A DNA stretch of 28,716 nt, from NCBI GenBank assembly GCA_023417515.1, contig JAEZFL010000062.1, positions 1 to 28,716 on the forward strand, given 5' to 3'. The notes beneath the pieces were generated by a model that saw nothing but the letters and a program-made list of their open reading frames with translations, had not been told where the DNA came from and did no database searches. Shown in pieces: positions 20,901 through 28,716 of this stretch. The stretch comes from Pseudomonadota bacterium. GTDB lineage: Bacteria > Pseudomonadota > Alphaproteobacteria > Sphingomonadales > Sphingomonadaceae. The position numbers were made by a program, and so were the translations under genes. How positions within the stretch are numbered: position 1 is the first letter of the stretch; the number at the start of each line of letters is the position of its first letter.

Positions 20901-22670
20901 ATGCAGGCGGCGAAGAAACGCGTGAGCGACGAGCCCCCGGCCAGCCTCGCGGCTGCGCTGGAGGTTGCCGATCCGCTTGCGCCCGAGGTGCTCCGCCTCC
21001 TCGGCAACGCCCGCCAGGTCTATCTCGACGCCCTGCCGATCGCCGCCGCGATCGTGACCATCGACCCCGACGGCCCCTATATCGAATGCGCCAACGACTC
21101 GTTCCGCAACGTCGCCGAATATGACGAGCGGCTCGGCGACCGCCGCGTCGCCAAGGTGCGCCTGTTGAGCACCGGCCCGATCAGCCGCCGCCTCGCCGAA
21201 TATCTCGCCAGCGGCGAGCCCGCGCACCAGTTCGAGGCGAATGACGGCCGCTCGATCGGCGCCCGCCACTTCCTCGTCCGGTTCGCTCGGGTCCGTACGG
21301 TCGAATATGGACCCATTCGCTTCGTCATCTCGCTGATCGACCGGACCGCCCAGGTCGAGACCGAGCGAAGCCTGCGCTCCGAGATGCTGCTCGACAGCCT
21401 CACCGGCCTGCCCAACCGGCTCGCCTTCACCGAGCAGGTCGACCGGGTCCTGTCCGATCCGGACCTCGCCGACGGCAGCTATGCGGTCCTCGCCGTCGAC
21501 ATGGAGCGGTTCAGCCGGGTCAACGAATGCGTCGGCGCCATCGCCGGCGACGAGCTTCTGATCGCCTTCGCCCGCCGTCTCGTCTCCGCGCTTCGCCCGA
21601 CCGACATGCTCGCGCGCACCTCGGGCGACGAGTTCGGCATCCTGATGAAGCTCGACCGCGGCCTCGCCGACGCGCTTCGCGCCGCCGAGCGGATCAAGGC
21701 CGTGCTGACCTTGCCGTTCCGGCTCACCGATCTCGAGATCCGAATCGACTGCGCGATCGGCTGTGCCCTGGTCGGGCGCGGAGTGAGCAGCGCCGACGAG
21801 CTGCTGCGCAACGCCCAGTTCGCCTTGAAGCGCTCCAAGCGCCTCGGCGCCGCCCAGGTCTACGAGCCGGTCCAGGCCCAGGCGGTGCGCCGCCGCTTCA
21901 GCATGGAGACCGAGCTCAGGCGCGCGATCGAGGCCGAGGAGCTCGAGCTCGCCTACCAGCCGCTGATCGACCTTCGAACCGGCAACGTCTCCTCGTTCGA
22001 GGCGCTCGCGCGCTGGCGCCAGGACCCGGTCGGCTGGATCTCGCCCGCCGAGTTCATCCCGGTCGCCGAGGAATCCGGCCTGATCGTGCCGCTCGGCCGC
22101 TGGGCGCTCGAAACGGCGCTGCGCACCATGGCGGACTGGGACCGGGCCCATGGCAGCCCGCTTCCGTTCGGCATGAGCGTCAACCTGTCGCCGATCCAGA
22201 TCGGCCGCGACAATGTCGCCCAGGCCGTGTTCGCCGCGCTCGCCGGCAGCGGCATCAGCGGCGATCGCCTGACGCTGGAGCTGACCGAAAGCGCCATCGT
22301 CCAGGATCCGGACCGTGCGAGCAGCGTGCTCCAGGGCCTCAAGAAGCTCAACGTTAAGGTCGCGATGGACGATTTCGGCACCGGCTTCACCTCGATCGGC
22401 TCGCTCCAGCGCCTGCCGATCGACGTTCTCAAGATCGACCGGAGCTTCGTCGGCAACATGTGCGAGGACGAGGACGCGACCTCGATCGTCCGCGCCATCC
22501 TGTCGCTCGCCTCGTCGCTCGGAATCGAGACGACCGCTGAGGGCATCGAGCGCGCCGAGCTCGGCGATGCGCTGGCCGAGATGGGCTGCACCTACGGTCA
22601 GGGCTATCATTATGCCCGGCCGATGCCGGCCGACGACGCCCTGGCCTACTGGCGCGAGCGCAACCCCTAG
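20901..22670 (+). CDS. PAS-GGDEF-EAL protein, probable cyclic-di-GMP phosphodiesterase
   Basis: The product is 589 residues with no membrane helix. A PAS-like sensor (about 38-150) precedes a GGDEF domain (about 160-325) and an EAL domain (about 333-585). The GGDEF motif is SGDEF (241-245) and the usual GHxxGD is GAIAGD, so synthase activity is doubtful. The inhibitory RxxD site (R232-D235) is intact, five residues before SGDEF. The EAL domain keeps FEALARW (E367), VNLS (N428), ELTES, MDDFGTGF (D490, D491), KIDRSF (K511) and TAEGIE, so hydrolysis of c-di-GMP to pGpG is likely. The stop codon overlaps the convergent gene within CTAG. Confidence 0.93.
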   Translation: MQAAKKRVSDEPPASLAAALEVADPLAPEVLRLLGNARQVYLDALPIAAAIVTIDPDGPYIECANDSFRNVAEYDERLGDRRVAKVRLLSTGPISRRLAEYLASGEPAHQFEANDGRSIGARHFLVRFARVRTVEYGPIRFVISLIDRTAQVETERSLRSEMLLDSLTGLPNRLAFTEQVDRVLSDPDLADGSYAVLAVDMERFSRVNECVGAIAGDELLIAFARRLVSALRPTDMLARTSGDEFGILMKLDRGLADALRAAERIKAVLTLPFRLTDLEIRIDCAIGCALVGRGVSSADELLRNAQFALKRSKRLGAAQVYEPVQAQAVRRRFSMETELRRAIEAEELELAYQPLIDLRTGNVSSFEALARWRQDPVGWISPAEFIPVAEESGLIVPLGRWALETALRTMADWDRAHGSPLPFGMSVNLSPIQIGRDNVAQAVFAALAGSGISGDRLTLELTESAIVQDPDRASSVLQGLKKLNVKVAMDDFGTGFTSIGSLQRLPIDVLKIDRSFVGNMCEDEDATSIVRAILSLASSLGIETTAEGIERAELGDALAEMGCTYGQGYHYARPMPADDALAYWRERNP

Positions 22671-23602
22671 CTCGACTCCCAGCTAAAGGCGACGCGCGAG
22701 AAATCGCGCGCGAGCAGGTCGGCCCGCCGGATCAAGAACACCGCCCAGCCGCAATCGCCCCAGATCAGGCCGCTGCGCGAATCGAGCTGGAGCAGAACCC
22801 GGTCGTAGTCGTCCCGAAATCCCGGCTCGCGGAAATCCCATTGGACGAAGCGGGGATGACCGCCGACGAACAGGTTCGGCGGCTCGTCCACGTCCAACAG
22901 CGGATCGACCAGATCGTCGACATTGGCGGCATCGGCGATGCCCATCTCGGCGAGCAGCTCCCTGACCTCGACGCTGTCCTGAGACGGCATTCGGCTGGAT
23001 ACGGTCCCCAATAGCGGCCGTCCTTCGGTCCTCACGGATTCGCCCTCGAAGGGAGAGCTGTCGACCAGCGGGTCCAGCGGACCTTGCCCATGGAGGCGTC
23101 CGCCGACGGGCGGCTCGGCGCGCCAGACCAGGCGCACGTCGCTTCGCGCCGGATCGTCGTAATCGGCTCCGAACCGGTCGTCCCGAGCAATGAAGAACTG
23201 GAGCAGCCCAGCCTCGGGAAAGTCGGCGAGCGGCGGCAGTTCGGCGAAGTCGAGCTGGGCGAGGAACTCCATCGGCCGGCCGTCGCGCCCGAGCGGCCAG
23301 GCCCCTCCATCGGGCAGCCAGGCGGGCCCGCCGATCCGGCTGCCCGAGGCCCGCGCCGGGGCAGCCGCCATGGCCTTGAGCTGGACCGACGGCAGTCGCA
23401 ACGCCTCTACCCTCGTGGCTAAGGCCGCCTCCTGCTCCTCGGTGGCCGGCGGACCCGGTGGGTTCGCGGCGATCCAGTCGTTCCACTCGTCGCGCACTGC
23501 CGAGCGCCGTCGCGAATCGCGCCATCGCCTGCGCAAATGGAGGCCTGCGAAGACGGCGGCCATCAGCACGACTGCGGCGACTCCGCCCGGATTAAGCTCC
23601 AC
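22667..23602 (-). CDS. DUF1963 family protein with N-terminal membrane anchor
   Basis: The product is 311 residues from GTG 23602. A membrane helix (about residues 7-23, GVAAVVLMAAVFAGLHL) is followed by basic residues and a DUF1963/YwqG-like domain (about 75-310). Family traits are SRIGGPAWLPDG, FLAQLDFAELPP, GLLQFFIARDD, GHPRFVQWDFRE, LLQLDS, IWGDCGWAVFLI. The function of the family is unknown. The GTG overlaps the end of the CCA-adding enzyme gene by 11 bases, with GAGG upstream, so it is the last gene of a four-gene operon. Confidence 0.8.
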   Translation of the reverse strand: MELNPGGVAAVVLMAAVFAGLHLRRRWRDSRRRSAVRDEWNDWIAANPPGPPATEEQEAALATRVEALRLPSVQLKAMAAAPARASGSRIGGPAWLPDGGAWPLGRDGRPMEFLAQLDFAELPPLADFPEAGLLQFFIARDDRFGADYDDPARSDVRLVWRAEPPVGGRLHGQGPLDPLVDSSPFEGESVRTEGRPLLGTVSSRMPSQDSVEVRELLAEMGIADAANVDDLVDPLLDVDEPPNLFVGGHPRFVQWDFREPGFRDDYDRVLLQLDSRSGLIWGDCGWAVFLIRRADLLARDFSRVAFSWESS

Positions 23603-24797
23603 GGTCCATTTCCTCGGACATGATGGAGCGCACCCGCGCCTCATCTGGAAAATCCTCGCCGATCCACCGTTCCTCGATCCGGCGCAGCAGGCGGGCGACC
23701 TCGGGGCCGGCACTGATCCCGGCCGCGACGAGATCGCCGCCACGCACGGGCAGTTCCGGCCGCTGCCACCCCGCAAGCGCCGCAATCCGCTCGGCTGCTT
23801 CCGGAGCACTGAACCGATGGTCGAGCAGCAGCCGGTCGACCGCGCATTCGGCGCCGATTCGGTAAGCGAGCTGGCGCGGCTCGATCCCGTTGTCGGGCTC
23901 GGGGCGCTCGATACATTCCAGCCGCGCCCGCTGCGCGTTCGACAGGCGAAGGCGAGCGGCGATGTCGAGCGCGATCCCGTCGCGGGGCAACAGCGCGGCG
24001 AGGCGGCGAATGCCGTCGGCGTCGACCCCGGCGGCGCGCTCGCGCGGCGGCAGCGCCGCAAGCCGATCGACGCCGTCGCGATCGATCTCCGGCAGAACCG
24101 GCTTGAGGATTGCGCGATCGACCATGATCCGCAGCGTCGGCGCCGGGTCGGGCAGGGCGAGCAGGCGAAGCAACTCGCCGGCGATCCGCTCGCGCGACAG
24201 GGCCATCAGATCGTTGGCGCGGCGCGTGCAAGCGTCGAGCCCGTCGGCGTCGGGGGCGCCCCGTCCGAATCGGGCGTGGAAGCGGAAGAATCGGAGGATC
24301 CGGAGATGGTCCTCGGCGATTCGCCTGAGGGCATCGCCGATGAACCGCACGCGCCGCGCCTCGAGATCCTCGAGCCCGCCGAAATAGTCGAAAATCTCGC
24401 CCGATCCGGGATCGACGCTGAGCGCATTGATGGTGAAGTCGCGCCGCGCCGCGTCCTCGCGCCAGTCGTCGGTGAAGGCGACCGTCGCGCGGCGGCCATC
24501 GGTGGACACGTCGCGGCGCAAGGTCGTGACCTCGACCGGCCTGCCGCGAATCACCGCGGTCACCGTGCCGTGGGCGAGACCGGTTGGAACGACCTTGATC
24601 CCGGCGGACTTGAGCCGGCCCATCACCTCTTCCGGCAGAAGCCGCGTGGCCAGGTCAACATCCGCGACGGCGATGCCGAGCAGGGTGTCGCGCACGCAGC
24701 CGCCGACGAATCGCGTGTCGCCGTCCGCGGCGCCGAGCGTGGCGAGCAGGCGGCGCATGTCCTCGCCGCCTTGCCAGGGTGCATCGGGAAGCTTCAT
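23592..24797 (-). CDS. cca: CCA tRNA nucleotidyltransferase / poly(A) polymerase family protein
   Basis: The product is 401 residues. The class II nucleotidyltransferase head has FVGGCVRDTLLG (30-41) and the catalytic DVDLAT (46-51). The motif RRDFTINAL, the neck segment ADALRRIAEDHLRILRFFRFHARFG and a helical tail follow. The enzyme adds or repairs the CCA end of tRNAs; alphaproteobacteria usually have one such protein. ATG 24797 overlaps the upstream NUDIX stop by four bases (ATGA). A long upstream open frame is rejected because it would overlap the NUDIX gene widely. Confidence 0.92.
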   Translation of the reverse strand: MKLPDAPWQGGEDMRRLLATLGAADGDTRFVGGCVRDTLLGIAVADVDLATRLLPEEVMGRLKSAGIKVVPTGLAHGTVTAVIRGRPVEVTTLRRDVSTDGRRATVAFTDDWREDAARRDFTINALSVDPGSGEIFDYFGGLEDLEARRVRFIGDALRRIAEDHLRILRFFRFHARFGRGAPDADGLDACTRRANDLMALSRERIAGELLRLLALPDPAPTLRIMVDRAILKPVLPEIDRDGVDRLAALPPRERAAGVDADGIRRLAALLPRDGIALDIAARLRLSNAQRARLECIERPEPDNGIEPRQLAYRIGAECAVDRLLLDHRFSAPEAAERIAALAGWQRPELPVRGGDLVAAGISAGPEVARLLRRIEERWIGEDFPDEARVRSIMSEEMDRGA

Positions 24798-25393
24798 GCC
24801 GGGTTCGCCAGCCGGCGGCTCAAGTTCACGATCATCGCCGCCGTCGCCCCCCAGATACGCCGCTCGCCCCACAATATCTCGTAATAGGTCCTCAGCGCGC
24901 CGCGGAACATCGCCTCGCGCACGATCTGGTTGGCCGGATCGAGCAGATAATCGAGCGGCGCCTCGAACATCGCCGCCACCTCGCCGGGATGCGGCGCGAG
25001 GTCGAGATCGGGCGGCACCACGCCGACCACCGGGATCACCTCGAAGCCGGTGATGGTGCGATAGGGGTCGGCAAGGCCGATCAGCTCCACCGCGCTCGGC
25101 GGCAGTCCGATCTCTTCCTCCGCCTCGCGCAACGCCGCTGCGACGGGACCGGAATCGTGGGGATCGATCCGCCCGCCGGGGAAGCTGACCTGGCCCGGAT
25201 GGCGCTTCATGGTCTCCGGGCGAAGCGTCAGAATGACAGTGGGGGAGGGGCGGTCGACCACCGCCACCAGGACCGCTGCCGGAGTCGGACCCTTGTCCGG
25301 ATCCTCAAGCTCGAGCGCGTCGCCGGGGAGCAGCTCTGGCGTGCGCCGATGGCCCTCCTCGAGCGCCGCGCGCAACCGGTCGGGAAGAGTCAC
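24794..25393 (-). CDS. NUDIX hydrolase, NudL-like (CoA pyrophosphatase type)
   Basis: The product is 199 residues. The segment RHPGQVSFPGG (64-74) plus DPHD and the Nudix helix ALREAEEEIGL (87-97) match the UPF0035/NudL subgroup, which splits CoA or its derivatives into 3'-phosphoadenosine 5'-phosphate and 4'-phosphopantetheine. Metal-binding glutamates are present in REAEEE. GTG 25393 overlaps the upstream gene stop in GTGA, so it is coupled. An upstream in-frame start exists but would overlap DUF1285 further. Confidence 0.88.
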   Translation of the reverse strand: MTLPDRLRAALEEGHRRTPELLPGDALELEDPDKGPTPAAVLVAVVDRPSPTVILTLRPETMKRHPGQVSFPGGRIDPHDSGPVAAALREAEEEIGLPPSAVELIGLADPYRTITGFEVIPVVGVVPPDLDLAPHPGEVAAMFEAPLDYLLDPANQIVREAMFRGALRTYYEILWGERRIWGATAAMIVNLSRRLANPA

Positions 25394-25959
25394 GCTCCGG
25401 GCTCCAGCGCGAAGAAGGCGCCATCGCTCCACACGCCGGCCGGATCGGCGCCCTCGGCGAGCGCGATCTCGGCCAGCTCATAATAAACGGATCGCGCGAC
25501 CAAAGCTTCCAGGCCGCGGCGGACGAGAAGGTAGGGATGGGGGCCGTCGCCGTGCTCGGCGAAGCGCAACGGATGGTCGGGGCCAGCTACGACCATGTCG
25601 CCCGTGTTGAGGCGAAAGGCGAGCGAGCGGTTCGCGCCTTCGCCCTCAGACTTGAGCTCGACCGCAGTGAACGGCGCGTCCTCGACGTCGATGTCGAGCT
25701 TCTCGACCGGAGTCACCAGCACGAAGCGGCCGTCGGGCTCGCGGCGCAATATGGTGGAGAACAGCCGCACCATCGCCATGCGGCCGATCGGCGAGCCTTC
25801 GTGGAACCAGGTGCCGTCGCGCGCGATGCGCATCCCGCTGTGGCCGCAATGGCTGGGATTCCAGGCATCGACCGGCGGCAGCTTTTTCGCCTCGGCCAGC
25901 GCGGCGATGTCGGCGAGGCTGAGACCGGTGAGGTCGGCAGGAGGCTCGGGCGCGGGCAT
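25390..25959 (-). CDS. DUF1285 domain-containing protein
   Basis: This 189-residue protein of the DUF1285 family (COG3816) has the conserved WNPSHCGHSGMRIARDGTWFHEGSPIGR (33-60), MVRLFSTILRRE, the VTPVEKLDIDVEDAPF segment and FRLNTGD later. The biochemical role is unknown. It is the first gene of a four-gene minus-strand operon with GTGA and ATGA overlaps downstream. It diverges from the pteridine-reductase-like SDR gene across a 60-base gap. Confidence 0.85.
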   Translation of the reverse strand: MPAPEPPADLTGLSLADIAALAEAKKLPPVDAWNPSHCGHSGMRIARDGTWFHEGSPIGRMAMVRLFSTILRREPDGRFVLVTPVEKLDIDVEDAPFTAVELKSEGEGANRSLAFRLNTGDMVVAGPDHPLRFAEHGDGPHPYLLVRRGLEALVARSVYYELAEIALAEGADPAGVWSDGAFFALEPGA

Positions 25960-26019
25960 GCGCCTCTAGTGGAGTCGCCTGCCTTTGCCCGCAAGCCCAA
26001 CTGCCTATAGGTCGGGGAG

Positions 26020-26766
26020 ATGGAGCAGGAATTCGAAGGCCCCCGCACTGCCATCGTCACCGGCGGCGCCAGGCGGATCGGCGCCGAGCTGGCGCGAGCG
26101 CTCGCCGCCGACGGCTGGCACGTGCTGATCCACTATAACCGGTCGCGCGCCGAGGCCGAGACGCTGGCCGCCGAAATTGGCAACGCCACTCTCGTCCAGG
26201 CGGAGCTCGGCGAGCCCGACTGTGCCGAGCGAATCATGGCGGCGCTCGATGGCTGTCCGCCCGCCCGGCTGCTCGTCAACAGCGCGTCGCAATTCCGCTA
26301 TGACGGCGCTGCCGACTTCACGATCGAGCAATGGGACGCTCACCAGGCGATCAACCTGCGCGCGCCGGCCCTGCTGACCCAGGCCTTCGCCAGGCGACTC
26401 GAAGGCAACGGCCTCGTCGTCAACCTGCTCGACGCCAAGCTCGCCGCGCCCAATCCCGACTTCTTCACCTACACCATGTCGAAGATCGGCCTTGCCGGCC
26501 TGACCGAGCTGACCGCGCGCGCCTACGCCCCGCGAATCCGGGTCTGCGGAATCGCGCCTTCGGTGACGCTCGTCTCGGGGCCGCAGAGCCGCGAGAATTT
26601 CGATGAGGTGCATCGCCTCAACGCACTCGAACGCGGAGTCGAGGTCGGCCACGTCGTCGCGGCCTTGCGCTTCATCGTCGCCACTCCGACGCTCACCGGG
26701 CAGACGATCACGCTTGACGCGGGGCAGCGTTTCCTTTCCCTGCCGCGCGATGTCCAATTCCTCTGA
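26020..26766 (+). CDS. SDR-family pteridine reductase-like protein (FolM/PTR1-like)
   Basis: The product is 248 residues with a Rossmann fold. The nucleotide motif TGGARRIG (14-21) is the TGxxxRxG form of pteridine reductases, with HYNRSRAEAE suggesting NADPH. NSAS and the catalytic YTMSK (Y151, K155) are present, preceded by the family LLDAK. PTR1/FolM enzymes reduce dihydropterins or dihydrofolate. The gene overlaps folB by 17 bases in the same direction, which strongly supports a pterin or folate role over a generic SDR. Confidence 0.85.
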   Translation: MEQEFEGPRTAIVTGGARRIGAELARALAADGWHVLIHYNRSRAEAETLAAEIGNATLVQAELGEPDCAERIMAALDGCPPARLLVNSASQFRYDGAADFTIEQWDAHQAINLRAPALLTQAFARRLEGNGLVVNLLDAKLAAPNPDFFTYTMSKIGLAGLTELTARAYAPRIRVCGIAPSVTLVSGPQSRENFDEVHRLNALERGVEVGHVVAALRFIVATPTLTGQTITLDAGQRFLSLPRDVQFL

Positions 26767-27187
26767 CAGCCTCGCCGCTCAGCCGCGGCTCGACGGCCTC
26801 GTTCCCGACCGGCTGAAGCCGCGCACCCGCAAGATCGTCCTCCAGGACTATGACCTCAACCTCGACATCGGCTTCCACGATTTCGAGATCGGCAACCCGC
26901 AGCGGCTGCTGGTCACCGTCGAAGTGTGGGTCGAGGAAGCGGCCTTCGCCGTCGAGGACGAGGCCGAGCGGGCGTGGGACTATGATTTCCTGCGCACCGA
27001 GATCGCGGCCCTGGTCGCGGGGCGGCGCTACAACCTCCAGGAAACGCTCGCCCGCGAGATCTACGACCTGGTCGCCGCACGCCGCGGCGTCAGCGCGCTC
27101 CGGGTCAGCACCCGCAAGCCCGACATCTATCCCGACTGCGCCGGAGTCGGGGTGGAGCTGTCATCCTTCGCGCCCGAAGGCGCCTAG
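26750..27187 (+). CDS. folB: Dihydroneopterin aldolase family protein (FolB)
   Basis: The product is 145 residues. The FolB core follows a 25-residue extension: VLQDYDLNLDIGFHDFEIGNPQRLLVTVEVW, with the conserved glutamate of GFHDFE, then YNLQETLAREIYDLV and STRKPDIYPDCAGVGVELS. The enzyme converts dihydroneopterin to 6-hydroxymethyl-dihydropterin (or epimerises it) in folate synthesis. The ATG at 26750 lies inside the SDR gene. The stop codon sits in a CTAG shared with the convergent gene. Confidence 0.9.
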   Translation: MSNSSDSLAAQPRLDGLVPDRLKPRTRKIVLQDYDLNLDIGFHDFEIGNPQRLLVTVEVWVEEAAFAVEDEAERAWDYDFLRTEIAALVAGRRYNLQETLAREIYDLVAARRGVSALRVSTRKPDIYPDCAGVGVELSSFAPEGA

Positions 27188-28041
27188 CCGCGCGTGCGAT
27201 TGCGCGGGCAGGCGCCGAGGCCCGCGCGGACAAGCTGATAGTCGCGCTGGATCGCCTGGGCGTGCTCGCGCGCGTCGGCGAAGGCGGCGGCGGGAAGCTG
27301 CGCCGGAAGGAAGCAGGCGAGGCGGTACCACAGCAGGCTGTCCGGGTGGGGCTGCGACGCGCCCGCATCGACGAACTCGCTCAGCGACACGAACCAGCGC
27401 GGCTCCGCCTGGGCCTCGCGGGCGACGGTGATCGAGATCGGCTGGCTGCGCGATGTCTGCAGGAAGAACTGGGTCTCGCCGGTGCCCGGCAGCGCGCCCG
27501 GCACGTGGAAGGCGCGGCCGATCGCGTCGATCGCCGGCGGCGCGTCGCCCTCCAGCTCGGCGCGGATGATCTCGCGGACGCGCTCCGCCGTCGCCGCGTC
27601 GTAGGGAATGGCCGCGTCGGCGGCGATCAGCTGAAGCTCTCCGGGCCGGCCCGGGACCGGGCGGGCGAAGACCAGCCACTGGCTGCCGCGCTGGAGTCGC
27701 GCCGGCCGGCCGCGCGGGTCGTTGGGAAAATCGGCAAGGTAGCGGACCTGCGCCGGGGTGCCCGATTCGCCGCGAATCAGGGCGGTGAGATCGGCATCGA
27801 CAAGGAATCGGCTGTGCCCCGGCGGGACTCCGACGGCCTGTTCGGGGCGCAAGGGCCGCGCCCGACGCAGGGTGACATGGGCCGCGACCGGTGCGCCGAG
27901 CGCCAGGTCGGCGGTGTCGGCATAGGTCAGCCCGGTCGAATTTTGATCTTGCAAATCATTAGCTTGCGCCGGCGCGGCGAGGGCGATGGAAGCGGCGCAG
28001 AGCAGCGTCAGGCACAGGGGGCGTTGCATAGAGTTCCTCAT
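27184..28041 (-). CDS. Secreted protein of unknown function
   Basis: The product is 285 residues with a clear Sec signal peptide (MQRPLCLTLLCAASIALAAPAQA, cleaved after AQA). The mature part has no recognised domain. It contains HVTLRRARPLRPEQAVGVPPG, LADFPNDPRGRPARLQRGSQWLVFARP and a C-terminal helix with CPRNR. ATG 28041 and ATG 28029 both have ribosome sites; 28029 gives a cleaner signal peptide. It converges on folB, sharing CTAG, and is divergent from tonB. Confidence 0.8.
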   Translation of the reverse strand: MRNSMQRPLCLTLLCAASIALAAPAQANDLQDQNSTGLTYADTADLALGAPVAAHVTLRRARPLRPEQAVGVPPGHSRFLVDADLTALIRGESGTPAQVRYLADFPNDPRGRPARLQRGSQWLVFARPVPGRPGELQLIAADAAIPYDAATAERVREIIRAELEGDAPPAIDAIGRAFHVPGALPGTGETQFFLQTSRSQPISITVAREAQAEPRWFVSLSEFVDAGASQPHPDSLLWYRLACFLPAQLPAAAFADAREHAQAIQRDYQLVRAGLGACPRNRTRG

Positions 28042-28267
28042 TGCGAGAGTCTCCTCTCGACATCCAAGCCTGAATCGCGTTTGAATATGGCGGAAATCAG
28101 GTTTGGCCGTGGGGCTGCAAGGCCCGTTCGAGACTCAGCGATACAGCATTGCGTCACCGAAACTGTCGAGATAGAGACACGCCGCCTTTCATTGGTGAAC
28201 TGGAACGAGGTCGGAGCGTTAGCGCAACCGAGCCGTACGATGTGGAGAGAGGGAGCGCCGCCGATTA
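28042..28267. other. Divergent intergenic region between the secreted protein gene and tonB
   Basis: This 226-base region must hold the promoters of both genes. I see no GSR promoter with correct spacing (GGAAC at 28208-28212 is followed by CGTT only 10 bases later), no Fur-like palindrome that I can defend, and no RNA gene. Confidence 0.4.
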
Positions 28268-28716
28268 ATGTCGTACCTTGACCAAGGCATGAGCCCCAGC
28301 AAAGTGTGGGCGATCGTCATCGTCGCCCTGATTCACGTGCTGCTCGGCTTCGCGTTCGTCACCGGCTTCGCGAACGAGTTTATCAAGAAGGCGAGCAAGG
28401 ACCTCGATGTGTTCGAGGTCGAGGAACCGCCGCCCCCCGAGGAGGAGCCCCCGCCCCCCGAGGAGGTCGAGCCGGTCGCGCCCGAAGTGGTGACTCCGCC
28501 GGCGATCGTCCGCACGAATCAGCCGCCGCCGCCGCCGATGCGGACCACGACGGAGCAGCAGCAGTTCACGTTCAACCCCGATCCGCCGCGCGCCGAGCCG
28601 GCTCCGGCCACGCCGCCGCCGCCGCCGCGCGTCCAGTGCCCGGGTGGAGTCACGGTCCCGGCCGGCACCGCCTGCCTTGCGCCGGCCACGCCGCCGTCGC
28701 CCCCGCGCCTGCGCAG
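28268..28716 (+). CDS. tonB: Energy transducer TonB (3' partial)
   Basis: The N-terminal 149 residues are visible. A short cytosolic start (MSYLDQGMSPSK) leads into an anchor helix (about 13-35, VWAIVIVALIHVLLGFAFVTGF) containing the histidine needed for ExbB/ExbD coupling (H22). A Glu/Pro-rich periplasmic spacer (EEPPPPEEEPPPP) follows. TonB transmits proton motive force to outer-membrane receptors, of which sphingomonads have many. The C-terminal receptor-binding domain lies beyond the window. A CPGGVTVPAGTAC segment late in the spacer is unusual. ATG 28268 matches the MSYxDQ-type family start. Confidence 0.88.
   Translation, partial: MSYLDQGMSPSKVWAIVIVALIHVLLGFAFVTGFANEFIKKASKDLDVFEVEEPPPPEEEPPPPEEVEPVAPEVVTPPAIVRTNQPPPPPMRTTTEQQQFTFNPDPPRAEPAPATPPPPPRVQCPGGVTVPAGTACLAPATPPSPPRLR

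Noticed and set aside
28208..28225. GGAAC and CGTT before tonB
   Set aside because: The spacer is only 10 bases, too short for an ECF sigma promoter.
1..28716. CRISPR array, tRNA, rRNA, prophage, insertion sequence or toxin-antitoxin system
   Set aside because: No regularly spaced direct repeats, no tRNA or rRNA-like sequences, and no transposase, integrase, phage or toxin-antitoxin genes were recognised.

Overview
The window is high-GC chromosomal DNA of an alphaproteobacterium. Sphingomonadales (Sphingomonas or a close relative) is most likely. The grounds are the PhyR/NepR/EcfG stress locus, an UrcA-family protein, the style of the TonB and OmpA-like proline-rich segments, and the typical sphingomonad intergenic palindromes. 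It is ordinary core genome with no prophage, plasmid, CRISPR array, tRNA or rRNA seen. 28 protein genes are supported as complete, and two (tatB at the left edge, tonB at the right edge) are cut by the window.

Positions 1-5.8 kb hold the Tat translocase end (tatB-tatC) and then a complete general stress response (GSR) module. In order: an entericidin-like lipoprotein (-); a candidate C-rich small RNA (-) with a perfect sigma-EcfG promoter; a 61-residue protein (+); a PhyP-like histidine kinase with a degenerate ATPase domain (-); the anti-sigma factor nepR (-); the anti-anti-sigma response regulator phyR (+); a 45-residue membrane protein (+); the sigma factor ecfG (+); and, back to back with ecfG, a 49-residue protein that aligns without gaps to the core of NepR (-). 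By established knowledge, phosphorylated PhyR takes NepR away from EcfG, and EcfG then transcribes promoters of the form GGAAC-N16/17-CGTT. I see three exact matches to that form (1290-1314 -, 4573-4598 +, 9118-9142 +), a mirror-image divergent near-match between nepR and phyR, and a near-match before the entericidin-like gene. A rough calculation with equal base frequencies expects about 0.4 exact matches by chance in this window on both strands.

Positions 5.9-12.9 kb carry housekeeping and envelope genes: glnE, a Bcp-type peroxiredoxin, a small exported or membrane protein with a possible leaderless sigma-EcfG promoter, a DUF455 ferritin-like protein, an M23 (LytM) peptidase, and purC. Positions 13.0-17.4 kb carry a coupled kynurenine pair (a lipoprotein alpha/beta hydrolase and kynureninase), a 34-residue protein, an UrcA-family protein divergent from a LysR regulator, and a chagasin-like inhibitor. 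Positions 17.5-22.7 kb carry a GNAT acetyltransferase with a palindromic element inside its linker, parC, and a PAS-GGDEF-EAL protein. Positions 22.7-26.0 kb are a tight minus-strand operon (DUF1285, NUDIX, CCA-adding enzyme, DUF1963). Positions 26.0-28.7 kb carry a pteridine-reductase-like SDR overlapping folB, a secreted protein, and the start of tonB.

The most interesting points are the C-rich-loop RNA at about 1160-1285, the second NepR-like protein beside ecfG, the mirror-image nepR/phyR promoter, the kinase lacking ATP-binding residues, and the in-frame palindromic repeat in the GNAT gene.
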